Below are positions 8,663 through 16,552 of a DNA stretch of 64,000 nucleotides, one piece after another. Source of the stretch: UBA7672 sp965229115. Lineage in GTDB: Bacteria; Pseudomonadota; Alphaproteobacteria; Caulobacterales; Hyphomonadaceae. Positions within the stretch are counted from its first letter, which is position 1. Every line of letters begins with the position of its first letter. The stretch covers positions 3,038,001 to 3,102,000 of the forward strand of contig CBDDIR010000003.1 of assembly GCA_965229115.1 (NCBI GenBank), written 5' to 3'. The position numbers were made by a program, and so were the translations under genes. The notes beneath the pieces were generated by a model, which saw nothing but the letters and a program-made list of their open reading frames with translations, ran no database searches and was not told the origin of the DNA.

Positions 8663-8896
8663 TTAAACGCTCGGTGCTTCTGGCTCAGGGACGTTGGACT
8701 CAGCGCTCGCCGCGTCGCGCGGCTTCAGGCAGATGATGCGTCCGCTGACCGCAATCCCTTCAGGGATGTCGAGCGTGAGGCCCTTCGCGTTTTCCCAGAC
8801 GGCGCCCACCTTGGTCCATCTGGCGGTTTTGCCCTCACCATGCACCTTGAAGGCTTCATAGATCGGCGCTTTCTTCGCCGCTAAAGTATCTGACAT
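8663..8896 (-). CDS. Small element protein related to the one at 1-141
   Basis: A 77-residue protein starting MSDTLAAKK. The start at 8896 is fixed by AAGGAGATTTGTC just upstream; a longer frame to 8929 lacks a ribosome site. It contains YEAFKVHGEGKTARWTKVGA, the same Y-x-V-x-G-x-G...W-T-x-x-G-A core as the truncated gene at the window start. Upstream, TTGACG and TATGAT spaced by 15 bases could be a promoter. Function unknown; the short single-domain architecture suggests a small beta-rich accessory protein. Confidence 0.75.
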   Translation of the reverse strand: MSDTLAAKKAPIYEAFKVHGEGKTARWTKVGAVWENAKGLTLDIPEGIAVSGRIICLKPRDAASAESNVPEPEAPSV

Positions 8897-9097
8897 GACA
8901 AATCTCCTTTCGATAAATAATTGAATCATATCGGGGATAGTTATACGTCAAATCGCTCTGTAAAATCCATATAATTCAAGGCGTACCGTTTCGCTTTGCG
9001 GAGAAATGGCGGTTTCCTGCGGCACGCAGCGTTGCAACCAAAAGCTGTGATGCACACGCACGCATGTCGATGGGTGCGCATGCATGCGGCGCACACA

Positions 9098-9943
9098 TCA
9101 CGGCGCACGGATACCAAGCCGCCGCATCAGTGCATCGGGGCTTTCACCGCATACGCTGCCAATGATGTTCAGCGCAGGCGCCGGAGATCCCGCGCGGCGA
9201 TCGAACTCTGCCAGCGCGGAATCCGCTTCATCCTGCGCGTAGCGTTTCAAATCATAGCCAGCGCCAGGCGAGCCAGCATCAGCCAGCGTCCCCAGCATGT
9301 TCGCAAGGTTCGACATGCTCATACGGCTGTTCACCGAATTGCTGGCAAGAGCCGTGCGCGCTGACATCATCTGGCTTTGCGCCTGCGCGAGGGCCTGTGT
9401 CTGCACCGCGCAATTCTGATAGGCCAGCTTGTAGGCTTCGAGCACGGGCATGAAGCGTGTCTGCTCGGAGAGCGCCGCTTCCTGCTTGGCTTGCTCGACC
9501 TTCCCTTCCATCGCCGCGCGCTCGTTTGCGACAGCCGCAGTCGCAGCGGCATTCATAGAGCCTGTGACGGAGCCGACCAGATAGGAGGGCTTCTTCGTCG
9601 GCTCGGCCATGAACTCCCACGCAATGACGATCAGCGCGAGAAGCAACGCACCCTTGCTGAACAAGGCGCGACCGATGCCGGAAAACGTGGAAGGCTTGGG
9701 CTGCGCGGCTACGCGCGACAACTGGGGGATAACAAGCGGCCCGTGCGGCCCCTGCACCACGCCAGACCCATGCGCGGCATCCACCTCGCGAAGACTATCC
9801 AGCCGCATCCCAACCCACCCGAAATCGCCAAAGTGAGCATTTCTGCGGAATCGCAAGAAAGCATTGAAAGTCTGCCACAAATTTGCTGGACTTGGCTGTC
9901 GGTGACTCAACTCGGGCGGGGGCACGAATTGCAAGTATTTCAT
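9098..9943 (-). CDS. Membrane-anchored coiled-coil protein of the mobile element
   Basis: About 281 residues. An N-terminal soluble part is followed by one membrane helix (GALLLALIVIAWEF, near residue 100) and a long Ala/Gln/Glu-rich helical region likely to be a coiled coil. No family is recognised. The topology could suit a conjugation or entry-exclusion accessory protein, but that is inference. ATG at 9943 is taken as start; an internal ATG at 9808 is possible and would remove the overlap with the divergent phospholipase gene. Such head-to-head overlap hints that the phospholipase cargo was inserted against this gene. Confidence 0.6.
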   Translation of the reverse strand: MKYLQFVPPPELSHRQPSPANLWQTFNAFLRFRRNAHFGDFGWVGMRLDSLREVDAAHGSGVVQGPHGPLVIPQLSRVAAQPKPSTFSGIGRALFSKGALLLALIVIAWEFMAEPTKKPSYLVGSVTGSMNAAATAAVANERAAMEGKVEQAKQEAALSEQTRFMPVLEAYKLAYQNCAVQTQALAQAQSQMMSARTALASNSVNSRMSMSNLANMLGTLADAGSPGAGYDLKRYAQDEADSALAEFDRRAGSPAPALNIIGSVCGESPDALMRRLGIRAP

Positions 9944-11611
9944 GTTTTCTCGGGCGGAGGCCTGCGGGCCATTCCGCTGGTTGGAGCATATAGCGCAACG
10001 CAAACGCTACCATTTCTCCAAGCGCGAGGCTTCGGTGGAGCGTCAATGGGTGCAATAATAGCTTTGTTTTGCGCGCTTGGGCTTCACCCCGACAACATAA
10101 AACAAACAATTATAAAAGTTTTCACCGAAGATCGACAAATCCGCGACGCGCTCCGTCGTTACGAGAAAATCTTAGAATCCACCAAGAACACTCTATCGAA
10201 GGGCGAGAGCCCACAAGGAACGAGGAAGTTTCCAAGGTTGGGGCCAATTAATCACACTATAATATCACATGCAGTCGGAAGACTGTGGAACCGCAACGAG
10301 CTGTATTCCGCGTTCGAACAGGGTGGAGTGAGCAGCTCTCAAATACTATCTGCGGCGTTACGCCAAGCACTTCAGGCCAACGGAATCCAAGACGAGCCTA
10401 CTTGGGATGCATTTCGAAACAGAGATATCGCGTTTAAAGTTGTGGCTACTGACCTAGCCGCAAAACGAGCTGTGATCTTTCCTGATCACGACAGCTCAAT
10501 ATCTGTTGTTGATGCTGTAGTTGCCTCGGCTGCGTATCCAACGGCATTCGCTCCACATCGTCATCAGAATCGACTTTTTGCAGATGGTGGGATTTCATCT
10601 AATACACCGGCGTTTCTATTCAATTCCGAAGCAAAGGACGTGTACGGACGAACAGTGGTTTACACGCTTGACGGGTCAGAAGGACCGGTCAGAGGTGACC
10701 TCATAGACATTCTCGGAGCGACACTTAGTTCCGCTCTTTCTGCATCAGACGCCCTTCTACCAACTTTTTTGGGACGCTTAATTCAAGTACGAATACCCGA
10801 GAATAAAAAAATTCCAATCATTGGAACCAAAGCTGTACTCGATAAGAACGAGCGAAAACAATCTCTGGAAAACATACTCCAACAAGCTTGTGCGGATGCG
10901 CGCAACATTGCGGAGTATCAACTAGTACAGGATGACGTGCTCAAACAGACTCGTTTTGAAAAACAATGGGACAAACGTGCGGCGGTTGAATATCGCCCGA
11001 GAGAAGAATGGCTAATTATATTCGGCTTGATACGGGAGTCTTTAGCCAAGAACGCGGCCTTGAATAAACCAGGCAAGGTGCCGGAGTTTACTGAGTTTCT
11101 CGGGTACCTTCGGAAAATCAGGTGCTGCCTGTTTGTTCCTAAGTATACTGGCCAAGAGTATGTTTGGGACATTGTTCATCATGAAGGCTTTACAGATGAG
11201 GATACTTATTTTCGTGACGTCGACAATGAACTCTATTTTGATGCTCCCGGCGCTGCGGAAGCCGCACAGAAGAAAGTTCCGGTAAAGTACAATCTATACG
11301 ATCTACGAGAGCAGCATAGGATTAAGCCCAATGCCGAGGGCGTGGATGAGCGGCGCGAAGCGATCGCCGGGACACTTCGAAAAGTTCCAGAGGACCGTCG
11401 CATAGGCGTGGCGGTGCCTGTCTTCCGTGACCGACAGGCATGGGATGAACCCGACCCGACAAAACGCCCCAATGCGCTCGGTATCCTTGCGGCAGATACT
11501 CACTTCCAGGAACCGGAACTCTTCAACCCTAAAGGGCCGCAGCAGTGGGCTTTTTTTCAGAAGGACCTCATAGCTGCATCAATGGCAGCGTCGCGACTAC
11601 TCGGAGGATAA
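9902..11611 (+). CDS. Patatin-like phospholipase with C-terminal GAF-like domain
   Basis: About 569 residues. The patatin domain has the oxyanion loop GGGLR (18-22), the nucleophile motif G-A-S-M-G with Ser48, and the second catalytic residue in D-G-G (Asp228). These enzymes cut membrane phospholipids. From about residue 395 the sequence changes to a GAF-like sensor pattern (CCLFVPK..., then GVAVPVF... and LGILAADT), suggesting a ligand-gated lipase; the GAF call is inference. The gene is visibly poorer in G+C than its neighbours, a sign of recent transfer. The start is uncertain: GTG 9902, or TTG 9929 after a G-rich tract. Patatin effectors are common in abortive antiphage systems, but no cyclase partner is present. 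Confidence 0.8.
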   Translation: MTQLGRGHELQVFHVFSGGGLRAIPLVGAYSATQTLPFLQARGFGGASMGAIIALFCALGLHPDNIKQTIIKVFTEDRQIRDALRRYEKILESTKNTLSKGESPQGTRKFPRLGPINHTIISHAVGRLWNRNELYSAFEQGGVSSSQILSAALRQALQANGIQDEPTWDAFRNRDIAFKVVATDLAAKRAVIFPDHDSSISVVDAVVASAAYPTAFAPHRHQNRLFADGGISSNTPAFLFNSEAKDVYGRTVVYTLDGSEGPVRGDLIDILGATLSSALSASDALLPTFLGRLIQVRIPENKKIPIIGTKAVLDKNERKQSLENILQQACADARNIAEYQLVQDDVLKQTRFEKQWDKRAAVEYRPREEWLIIFGLIRESLAKNAALNKPGKVPEFTEFLGYLRKIRCCLFVPKYTGQEYVWDIVHHEGFTDEDTYFRDVDNELYFDAPGAAEAAQKKVPVKYNLYDLREQHRIKPNAEGVDERREAIAGTLRKVPEDRRIGVAVPVFRDRQAWDEPDPTKRPNALGILAADTHFQEPELFNPKGPQQWAFFQKDLIAASMAASRLLGG

Positions 11612-11685
11612 GATATGGAAAATAAACAGTTTTTTATTGAAATGAACGAATGATTCGACGTAAGGTCAGATACTAGGAGAATCTC

Positions 11686-11859
11686 ATGAAGGATGAAAAC
11701 CGACCGGAAGACCCATTGGAGCCGTTTCCACCAGAGGAAGCGAATAGACGAGCGTTCAAGGATCTGTGGGGCGATGACCGGATGTCTCGCTTTGAGCAAG
11801 CCAGAATCGACGACTATCTAAAGCGCCACGGGGCACCATTGGCGTCTCCATCACCTTGA
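11686..11859 (+). CDS. 57-residue acidic protein downstream of the patatin gene
   Basis: ATG at 11686 follows TAGGAGAATCTC, a good ribosome site. The product is short, acidic and charged (starting MKDENRPEDPLEPF, then an EQARIDDYLKRHG helix) with no known family. It lies 75 bases after the patatin gene on the same strand and shares its lower G+C, so the two may be one cargo unit, perhaps effector plus regulator. Its last 46 bases overlap the 3' end of the convergent resolvase gene. Confidence 0.55.
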   Translation: MKDENRPEDPLEPFPPEEANRRAFKDLWGDDRMSRFEQARIDDYLKRHGAPLASPSP

Positions 11860-12455
11860 AGCGCTGCCTCCTCATAGACTCCGCTGCAAGCATTAGATTG
11901 TTGCTTCGCTCTTCGCAGCGATCTCTTTAACGTCCACGGAGCAACGTCGTAGTCAGCTGCGATTGTTGCGAGTGTTTGATTGGGCTTTGCAAGACGACGC
12001 TGCGCTTCGTCGAGCTGCTGTATGCTGAGTTTACGCGGCCTGCCCAGCGTCTTCCCGCGCTCACGCGCTGCCGCGAGGCCTTCCTTCGTACGCTGGGAGA
12101 TCATTTGCCGCTCGAACGCGGCGCAAGCCGCCACCACGGTATAGACCAGCAAGCCGCCAGGCGTGGATGTGTCGAGCCGCAAATTGACGATATGTAGAAA
12201 CGCGCCGCGCGCTTTGAGCTTCTCCATTTCGGTGATGGCATCGACCGTTGAGCGATAGGCGCGATCAAGATCGAGAATGACCAGCGTATCCCCTGCCCGT
12301 AGGGTCCGCATAACACGCTGATAGACAGGGCGCTTAGGGCTGACGGCCGAGACGCGCTCGATGTGGATTTCGTCACATACACTGGTGAGCATATCGATCT
12401 GGCGGTCCAGACACTGCTCCCGTGTCGAGACCCGCATATAGCCTATTTTCTTCAT
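11814..12455 (-). CDS. Serine recombinase (resolvase/invertase family)
   Basis: A 213-residue protein starting MKKIGYMRVSTREQ, with catalytic Ser10 in the RVST motif, a second-strand LVILDLDRAYRS motif and a C-terminal HTH (TLATIAADYDVAPWTLKRSL). Such enzymes resolve or invert DNA at paired sites. The final 25 or so residues after the HTH are not family-like and are read through the tail of the convergent 57-aa gene. The natural 3' end may therefore have been replaced when the patatin cargo arrived. No matching resolution site could be assigned. Confidence 0.9.
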   Translation of the reverse strand: MKKIGYMRVSTREQCLDRQIDMLTSVCDEIHIERVSAVSPKRPVYQRVMRTLRAGDTLVILDLDRAYRSTVDAITEMEKLKARGAFLHIVNLRLDTSTPGGLLVYTVVAACAAFERQMISQRTKEGLAAARERGKTLGRPRKLSIQQLDEAQRRLAKPNQTLATIAADYDVAPWTLKRSLRRAKQQSNACSGVYEEAALQGDGDANGAPWRFR

Positions 12456-12643
12456 TATCAGTCACTTAGGTCGCACGGCTGCGGGCATAGAGCCCCGCGC
12501 AAAAACGACCCTTTTTGCGTGTGACCATATCGGCTTCAGCGGGGACCGCGCATCAGCGCAAAATCCGCGAAACACCAACGATATAGTAGAATACAATATA
12601 CACAATAAAAGTTATGAAAATTTTAACGTAATCGGTCGTTTCC

Positions 12644-13015
12644 GTGCTGAGGAATACTTGGAAATACTATCGGAATACCGTCGGGGCTTCGGCCTTGGCC
12701 CTAGTTGCGTGCCTGTATTCCATTCCTGCCCAAGCACAGACGATGACGGCTGGGCTCGTCATGAAGAAGATCGACTCCAAGGAGATGAACTCGGGCGAAG
12801 CCACCTTCTTTTTCGCGGGAATCATCGAAGGACTTGCACAGGCAAGATTTGTCAGAGACGCAAAAAATCCTGCAGGACGCGCCTGCATCTACGGATGGTT
12901 CTATGACGACTCCGAGGCGGCTCTCCGAAAAATTCACGCAGCTTTTGATCGCTATCCTGACGCAATGCCTGGTCAGGTCATCGGCACGCTTGTCGCCGTG
13001 AAGTGCGGGGCCTGA
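12644..13015 (+). CDS. Exported Rap1a-like small protein
   Basis: A 123-residue protein with a signal peptide (hydrophobic ALALVACLY, cleavage after AQAQ). The mature part has the pattern of Rap1a/immunity-type domains: FFFAGIIEGLA, one central Cys (RACIYGW) and a terminal Cys (VAVKCGA) that could form a disulfide. The family match is by pattern only. The GTG start has a weak ribosome site. The stop overlaps the next gene (TGATG), so the two are co-translated. Confidence 0.6.
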   Translation: MLRNTWKYYRNTVGASALALVACLYSIPAQAQTMTAGLVMKKIDSKEMNSGEATFFFAGIIEGLAQARFVRDAKNPAGRACIYGWFYDDSEAALRKIHAAFDRYPDAMPGQVIGTLVAVKCGA

Positions 13016-13752
13016 TGGACGTTGAGATCCCGCTCACCCGTGAAGAGTTCAATCGGCTGACAGGGTTGAAGCGCGAAGAACGCCAACGCCAGATCAACGA
13101 AGAGGAGCGTGATCTCCGTCTCAAACACGAACGAAGCGAACGCGAAGAGATTGATCTTCACACGCTCGCCTCTTACGTGGAGGCCGCAATCGCTTCCACG
13201 CGTAGCAGAGAGACGTTCGTACAAAAGCTAGACGCTCTGGACGCAGCAACAATCCAAGCCTTGATGCAAAACGAGATTGCTCTGCGCCTGGTCAACGAGC
13301 GTATCGAGAGAATGTTGCTCGACGCACACGTTCTTGCGGACGGGCGCCGCGTGTTCAAAACCCGCGATGGCACGCAAGTTTTTGACGAGCACGGACACGA
13401 GCTTGGCGAAGACGTAATCTCACCTGACGAGATTGATGACACACGCCCAAGCTGGGATGCCCTCCAAGAAGCGCGATCGTCCGAGATGAAGCTAGAAGCC
13501 GAGCGAGACGACCTGATCACCTACCAAAAGAAACTCGATGAGGCGCGTGACCACGCGGATGACCCCGACTTCACCTACGACGAACTCGCCGCGCTCGAAG
13601 CGGAACTGAACAGTTCAATGCCGGATTCTGTCCGTCAGGTTGTCGGCGGCCCCACTGCAGCAGGCGAATCGCTTGTTGCAGAATCCTCTGCCCCGCCAGA
13701 ACAAGACGTGCAGCGCATCAAGCTAATGCCTGGCGTTGAGGCCAGCTTCTAA
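13015..13752 (+). CDS. Acidic coiled-coil protein, hypothetical
   Basis: A 245-residue, strongly charged protein. The first 60 residues are an Arg/Glu-rich helix and two more long helical stretches follow, with no membrane segment or known domain. ATG at 13015 overlaps the preceding stop, giving one operon with the exported Rap1a-like protein. Function unknown. Its pairing with an exported immunity-like protein may be incidental. Confidence 0.65.
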   Translation: MDVEIPLTREEFNRLTGLKREERQRQINEEERDLRLKHERSEREEIDLHTLASYVEAAIASTRSRETFVQKLDALDAATIQALMQNEIALRLVNERIERMLLDAHVLADGRRVFKTRDGTQVFDEHGHELGEDVISPDEIDDTRPSWDALQEARSSEMKLEAERDDLITYQKKLDEARDHADDPDFTYDELAALEAELNSSMPDSVRQVVGGPTAAGESLVAESSAPPEQDVQRIKLMPGVEASF

Positions 13753-13773
13753 AGCGCCATTTTGGAAGACTGT

Positions 13774-14454
13774 TCACTTGGAGCGAGGATGCGACTTCGC
13801 TGCATACACGCGTTGCGTTGCCGCGTTGGCGTAGTCTGAGTCCAACTCAATCCCGATGAATTTGCGGCCAAGCTGCGAGGCGGCAATCAGCGTTGAGCCC
13901 GAACCGCAGAACGGGTCCAGCACCATGTCGTCTGGCTGCGTGAAGCACGCGATCAGCGGCGCCAGTGCAGCAACAGGCTTCTGCGTTGGGTGGAGGCGAT
14001 TGCCTGTGTAGGGGAACTCGATCACGTCGGGAATTGGAACCTCCGGCATACTGGGACGACCCTTGACCAGCAGGTAAGCCTGCTCGTGCTGCGCGCGCAG
14101 GAACGTGCTTCGGCTCGCATATCGCTTGCGGAAAACAATGTGACCGCACACACGAAACCCTGCCTCGCGCCAAGCATCGAGAAACAGGTGCGCTTTGCTC
14201 CAGCCATAGAAGCTAACGCAAAAGCTGTTGGGCTTCAGTACGCGATACATTTCGGCAAAGGCGGGCTTTAGCCAGTCCGCGTTGCGATCGTTCTCAATGG
14301 AGCGGCCGTCGCGCGATTTGTAGCCGACAAGGTATGGCGGATCGGTCAGAATAAAGTCGATGCTCCGGTTCGGCATGGCGCGCATTCTGGCGATGCAATC
14401 GCCTTGAAGCACGGTGTTGTCGTGCGGCGCGTGTTCTTGGATTGATGGGGTCAT
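13774..14454 (-). CDS. Orphan DNA adenine (N6) or N4-cytosine methyltransferase
   Basis: A 226-residue enzyme with motif IV DPPY (TDPPYLVGYKSRDG) ahead of the S-adenosylmethionine-binding FCGSGST near the C-terminus. This is the beta-class motif order. AAGAGGAGACAAAC gives a strong ribosome site. No endonuclease is adjacent, so it is a solitary methylase, as is common on plasmids and phage-like elements, perhaps to evade host restriction. Recognition sequence unknown. Confidence 0.9.
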   Translation of the reverse strand: MTPSIQEHAPHDNTVLQGDCIARMRAMPNRSIDFILTDPPYLVGYKSRDGRSIENDRNADWLKPAFAEMYRVLKPNSFCVSFYGWSKAHLFLDAWREAGFRVCGHIVFRKRYASRSTFLRAQHEQAYLLVKGRPSMPEVPIPDVIEFPYTGNRLHPTQKPVAALAPLIACFTQPDDMVLDPFCGSGSTLIAASQLGRKFIGIELDSDYANAATQRVYAAKSHPRSK

Positions 14455-14793
14455 GTTTGTCTCCTCTTGTTGGCCACCGGGTCATTCCGTTGGCTGGATG
14501 AGGAGAAGAGAGAGCAAGCCTGAAAGCTGGACGGTCACACGCCGACAGCCAGGTATGGAGCGTAGCTGCACAAGCGAATATTGAGCGCGGAAGCGAGCTG
14601 CGTTGACCAACAGCGGGCTTGCTCATCGTGCGACGAGAAAACAGCCGAGAATGACAGGGGCTGAAGAACAAACGAATGATCACGGAAAGGAATAGCGCGT
14701 TCGCGCTTGGGGCATTGCGTTCGCATGCCGTTTGCTTCGCCTGATCGCGTTCGCTGGCGAAGCGGGCTGCAGTTCTGCAGCCTGAAAAGGAAG
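14455..14793. other. Non-coding gap between methyltransferase and tRNA-Leu
   Basis: No supported gene lies here; open frames are short and lack ribosome sites. The only clear structure is a perfect 8-bp palindrome with a 2-base loop at 14765-14782 (GGCTGCAG, TT, CTGCAGCC). It sits 12 bases beyond the CCA end of the minus-strand tRNA and may end its transcript. Confidence 0.5.
14765..14782 (-). terminator. Hairpin just downstream of tRNA-Leu
   Basis: A perfect 8-bp stem with a 2-base loop, 12 bases after the encoded CCA on the tRNA strand. There is no T run, so it may be a processing or pause hairpin rather than a strong intrinsic terminator. Confidence 0.4.
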
Positions 14794-15127
14794 TGGTGCG
14801 GGCGGTCGGAATCGAACCGACACAGACCTTGCGGTCCTACGGATTTTCTTACCCCTACGGCTTTCGCCGCGCCCGTTGATGACGTTGCACGTCACCTTCG
14901 GATTTGTGGTCTGGACTATCTCTTCTCCGTGCCCTCGCAGTGCGAGGGAGTAGGAGCCACCCGTATAGTCTCTACACCTTCCCGATCAGCTTGCGCGGAT
15001 CGGGCTTGGCTCGGGATTGCCAGTTGAAAGGTTTCCCCGACTTTGAGCGGTTCTACGTCCTCGGTTTCCCGAAGCGCACTCAATTTTCGGCTAAGTCCGT
15101 TGCGTCTACCAGTTTCGCCACGCCCGC
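14794..15127 (-). tRNA. tRNA-Leu(UAA) with a group I intron, carried by the mobile element
   Basis: The 5' exon (15127-15093) holds acceptor GCGGGCG, a D arm with GGTAGACGC, and anticodon stem ACGGA ending CTT. The 3' exon (14847-14794) continues AAAATCCGT, a long variable arm (GGACC GCAA GGTC), a T arm with GGTTCGATTCC, acceptor CGCCCGC and an encoded CCA. Joining the exons gives loop CTTAAAA, anticodon UAA, and a fully paired class II tRNA. The 245-nt intron sits between U34 and A35. A good promoter lies just upstream at 15141-15169. It is the only complete tRNA-Leu in view and probably replaces the copy disrupted at 16553-16593. Confidence 0.93.
14848..15092 (-). ncRNA. Self-splicing group I intron in the tRNA-Leu(UAA) anticodon loop
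   Basis: The intron follows U of the 5' exon and ends in G, as group I introns do. The guide sequence GAG at 15081-15079 pairs with exon CTT, giving the U-G pair at the 5' splice site. Core elements are clear: Q (GGCAATCCCGAGCC, 15021-15008), R (GTGTAGAGACTA, 14977-14966) and S (GAGATAGTCC, 14923-14914). GACTA in R pairs with TAGTC in S to form P7. The start AAAATTGAG and the core closely resemble the cyanobacterial/plastid tRNA-Leu(UAA) intron, and the position is the same. No homing endonuclease frame is present. Confidence 0.93.
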
Positions 15128-15140
15128 AAAGCCAGCGACT

Positions 15141-15169
15141 CTTATAGCGGTTCTCGCCTCCCCTGCCAA
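15141..15169 (-). promoter_or_regulatory. Promoter of the element-borne tRNA-Leu
   Basis: On the minus strand TTGGCA (15169-15164) and TATAAG (15146-15141) are spaced by exactly 17 bases and lie 13 bases before the mature tRNA 5' end. This is close to the sigma-70 consensus. The replacement tRNA can therefore be made without the host promoter. It overlaps the gap after the integrase stop codon. Confidence 0.7.
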
Positions 15170-15175
15170 GGGCGA

Positions 15176-16420
15176 TCAGGCAAAGGCGGGCGCAGAGAGC
15201 CTTGTTTTTGTCCGTTTTTTGGACTTTTCGGCTTGAGTATCCGCTGTCCCAGCGACCTTCTTCTGGGAACGCTGCTTACGGACGTTGATGGCGGAAGCAT
15301 CAAGCGTGTTCTTGAGGTGGGCGGCGTAGAATTTCTCGATCATCTCGACACTGGTGCGGCAGTTTTTGGCGATCTGATAGATGTCCGCTCCTTCGAGCAA
15401 GCGCAGACAGATGTAGGTATGCCGCAGGCTGTATGCGGTGCGCCGTTGCCCATCGCGGTCAACGAGCAGTTCTTCTTCCCGCAGAATATTTCGGAAGAGC
15501 TCGCGCGGGTATTTTGGAAAGACGCGCTCGGTTGCTGATCCATTGCTGCGCTCCTTCAAACGCTTGAAGGGATAAACTGCGCCTGTCGTGCTCTTGCAGT
15601 AGCCAACGCCGCGTTTGCCGCGCACTTCGATTTCGAGAATGCGCTGCTGCGTGTCCTCGTCGGTGACAATCGCAACATCGCGGTATTCCAGGCGCAACGC
15701 TTCATCGGGACGAAGGCCCGTGTTCGCCATGAACAGCACGAAGTCATGCAACAGCCGGTATTCAGGCAACCAGCGTTTCTTCGGCGGATTGTCGATACGA
15801 TTGCCCGTTGCCTTGTAGAGCTTCTTATATTCCTCGGGCGAGAACCAGCCGCGATGCCTGATCTTGCCGTTGGTCTTATACGGGGCAGACAGGTTGGGAA
15901 TGTGGTCGATCCAGCCGTGCCGCGCAGCCGTTTTCAGAATCTGCCTGAGCGTCACGATCTCTTGGTGCATTGTGGAACGCGCAGGTTTGAGTGGATCACC
16001 CGTTTTCTTGTGACGCCGCGAAGTCATGCGGTGCATCCGGTACTCCTGCACCAAGCCAGGCGTGATCTCGGATAGACGCCGCTTCCCGAAGAAGGGCGTC
16101 AGGTGAGTACGGATGCGGATCTTGTGGCCCTCGACGTAGACAGGGCTGCGCTCGCCTTCCGTGATGACCTCGTACTCGCGCATGAACTGGTCGGCGGCTT
16201 CTGTGAAAGTCTTGCCGTGAGGCATCGCCCCGCGCTTCAGCTTGCCGCGCAATTCAAGATACCAGTCCTCCGCGAAGTCCTTCGCGAGCGCGAGACTTTC
16301 CTCGCGTGTGCTGACGCGAAAATGTCGTCCGTTGACGCTCGCAGCGCACTGCCAGAGGTCACTGTTCTCGCGCTTGTAAACATGCACGCGACCATCGAGC
16401 AGCGAGTGCTTTTCCTTCAT
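15176..16420 (-). CDS. int: Tyrosine recombinase integrase of the element
   Basis: A 414-residue phage-type integrase. The N-terminal part is a DNA-arm-binding region and a SAM-like core-binding domain lies near residues 75-180. The catalytic residues are Arg in NTGLRPDEALRL, the H-x-x-R box in YSLRHTYIC, and Tyr in MIEKFYAAH, followed by a basic tail. It performs integration and excision. The ATG at 16420 follows GGGAGC; the longer frame begins at TTG without a ribosome site. The gene lies between the tRNA fragment that marks the element end and the intron-bearing tRNA, the usual place for an integrase that targets a tRNA gene. Confidence 0.95.
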   Translation of the reverse strand: MKEKHSLLDGRVHVYKRENSDLWQCAASVNGRHFRVSTREESLALAKDFAEDWYLELRGKLKRGAMPHGKTFTEAADQFMREYEVITEGERSPVYVEGHKIRIRTHLTPFFGKRRLSEITPGLVQEYRMHRMTSRRHKKTGDPLKPARSTMHQEIVTLRQILKTAARHGWIDHIPNLSAPYKTNGKIRHRGWFSPEEYKKLYKATGNRIDNPPKKRWLPEYRLLHDFVLFMANTGLRPDEALRLEYRDVAIVTDEDTQQRILEIEVRGKRGVGYCKSTTGAVYPFKRLKERSNGSATERVFPKYPRELFRNILREEELLVDRDGQRRTAYSLRHTYICLRLLEGADIYQIAKNCRTSVEMIEKFYAAHLKNTLDASAINVRKQRSQKKVAGTADTQAEKSKKRTKTRLSAPAFA

Positions 16421-16552
16421 CGGGAAAGCTCCCGATCTGCGGCGTGACTGTGTGAAACTGTGCAAGACATGTGCAAGCCCATTCTAGCTGGCCGCATCAT
16501 GAAAATCTAAGTATTTTCAGTTGGTTACCAGCGTGTGTGAGATTAGCACGAT

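Noticed and set aside
9377..9901. N-terminal 175-codon extension of the patatin frame
   Set aside because: Antisense to the coiled-coil protein gene and different in composition; patatin domains begin at the GGGLR region.
13774..14454. Restriction-modification system
   Set aside because: No endonuclease gene adjoins the methyltransferase; the nuclease-like gene is 12 kb away and linked to ParA instead.
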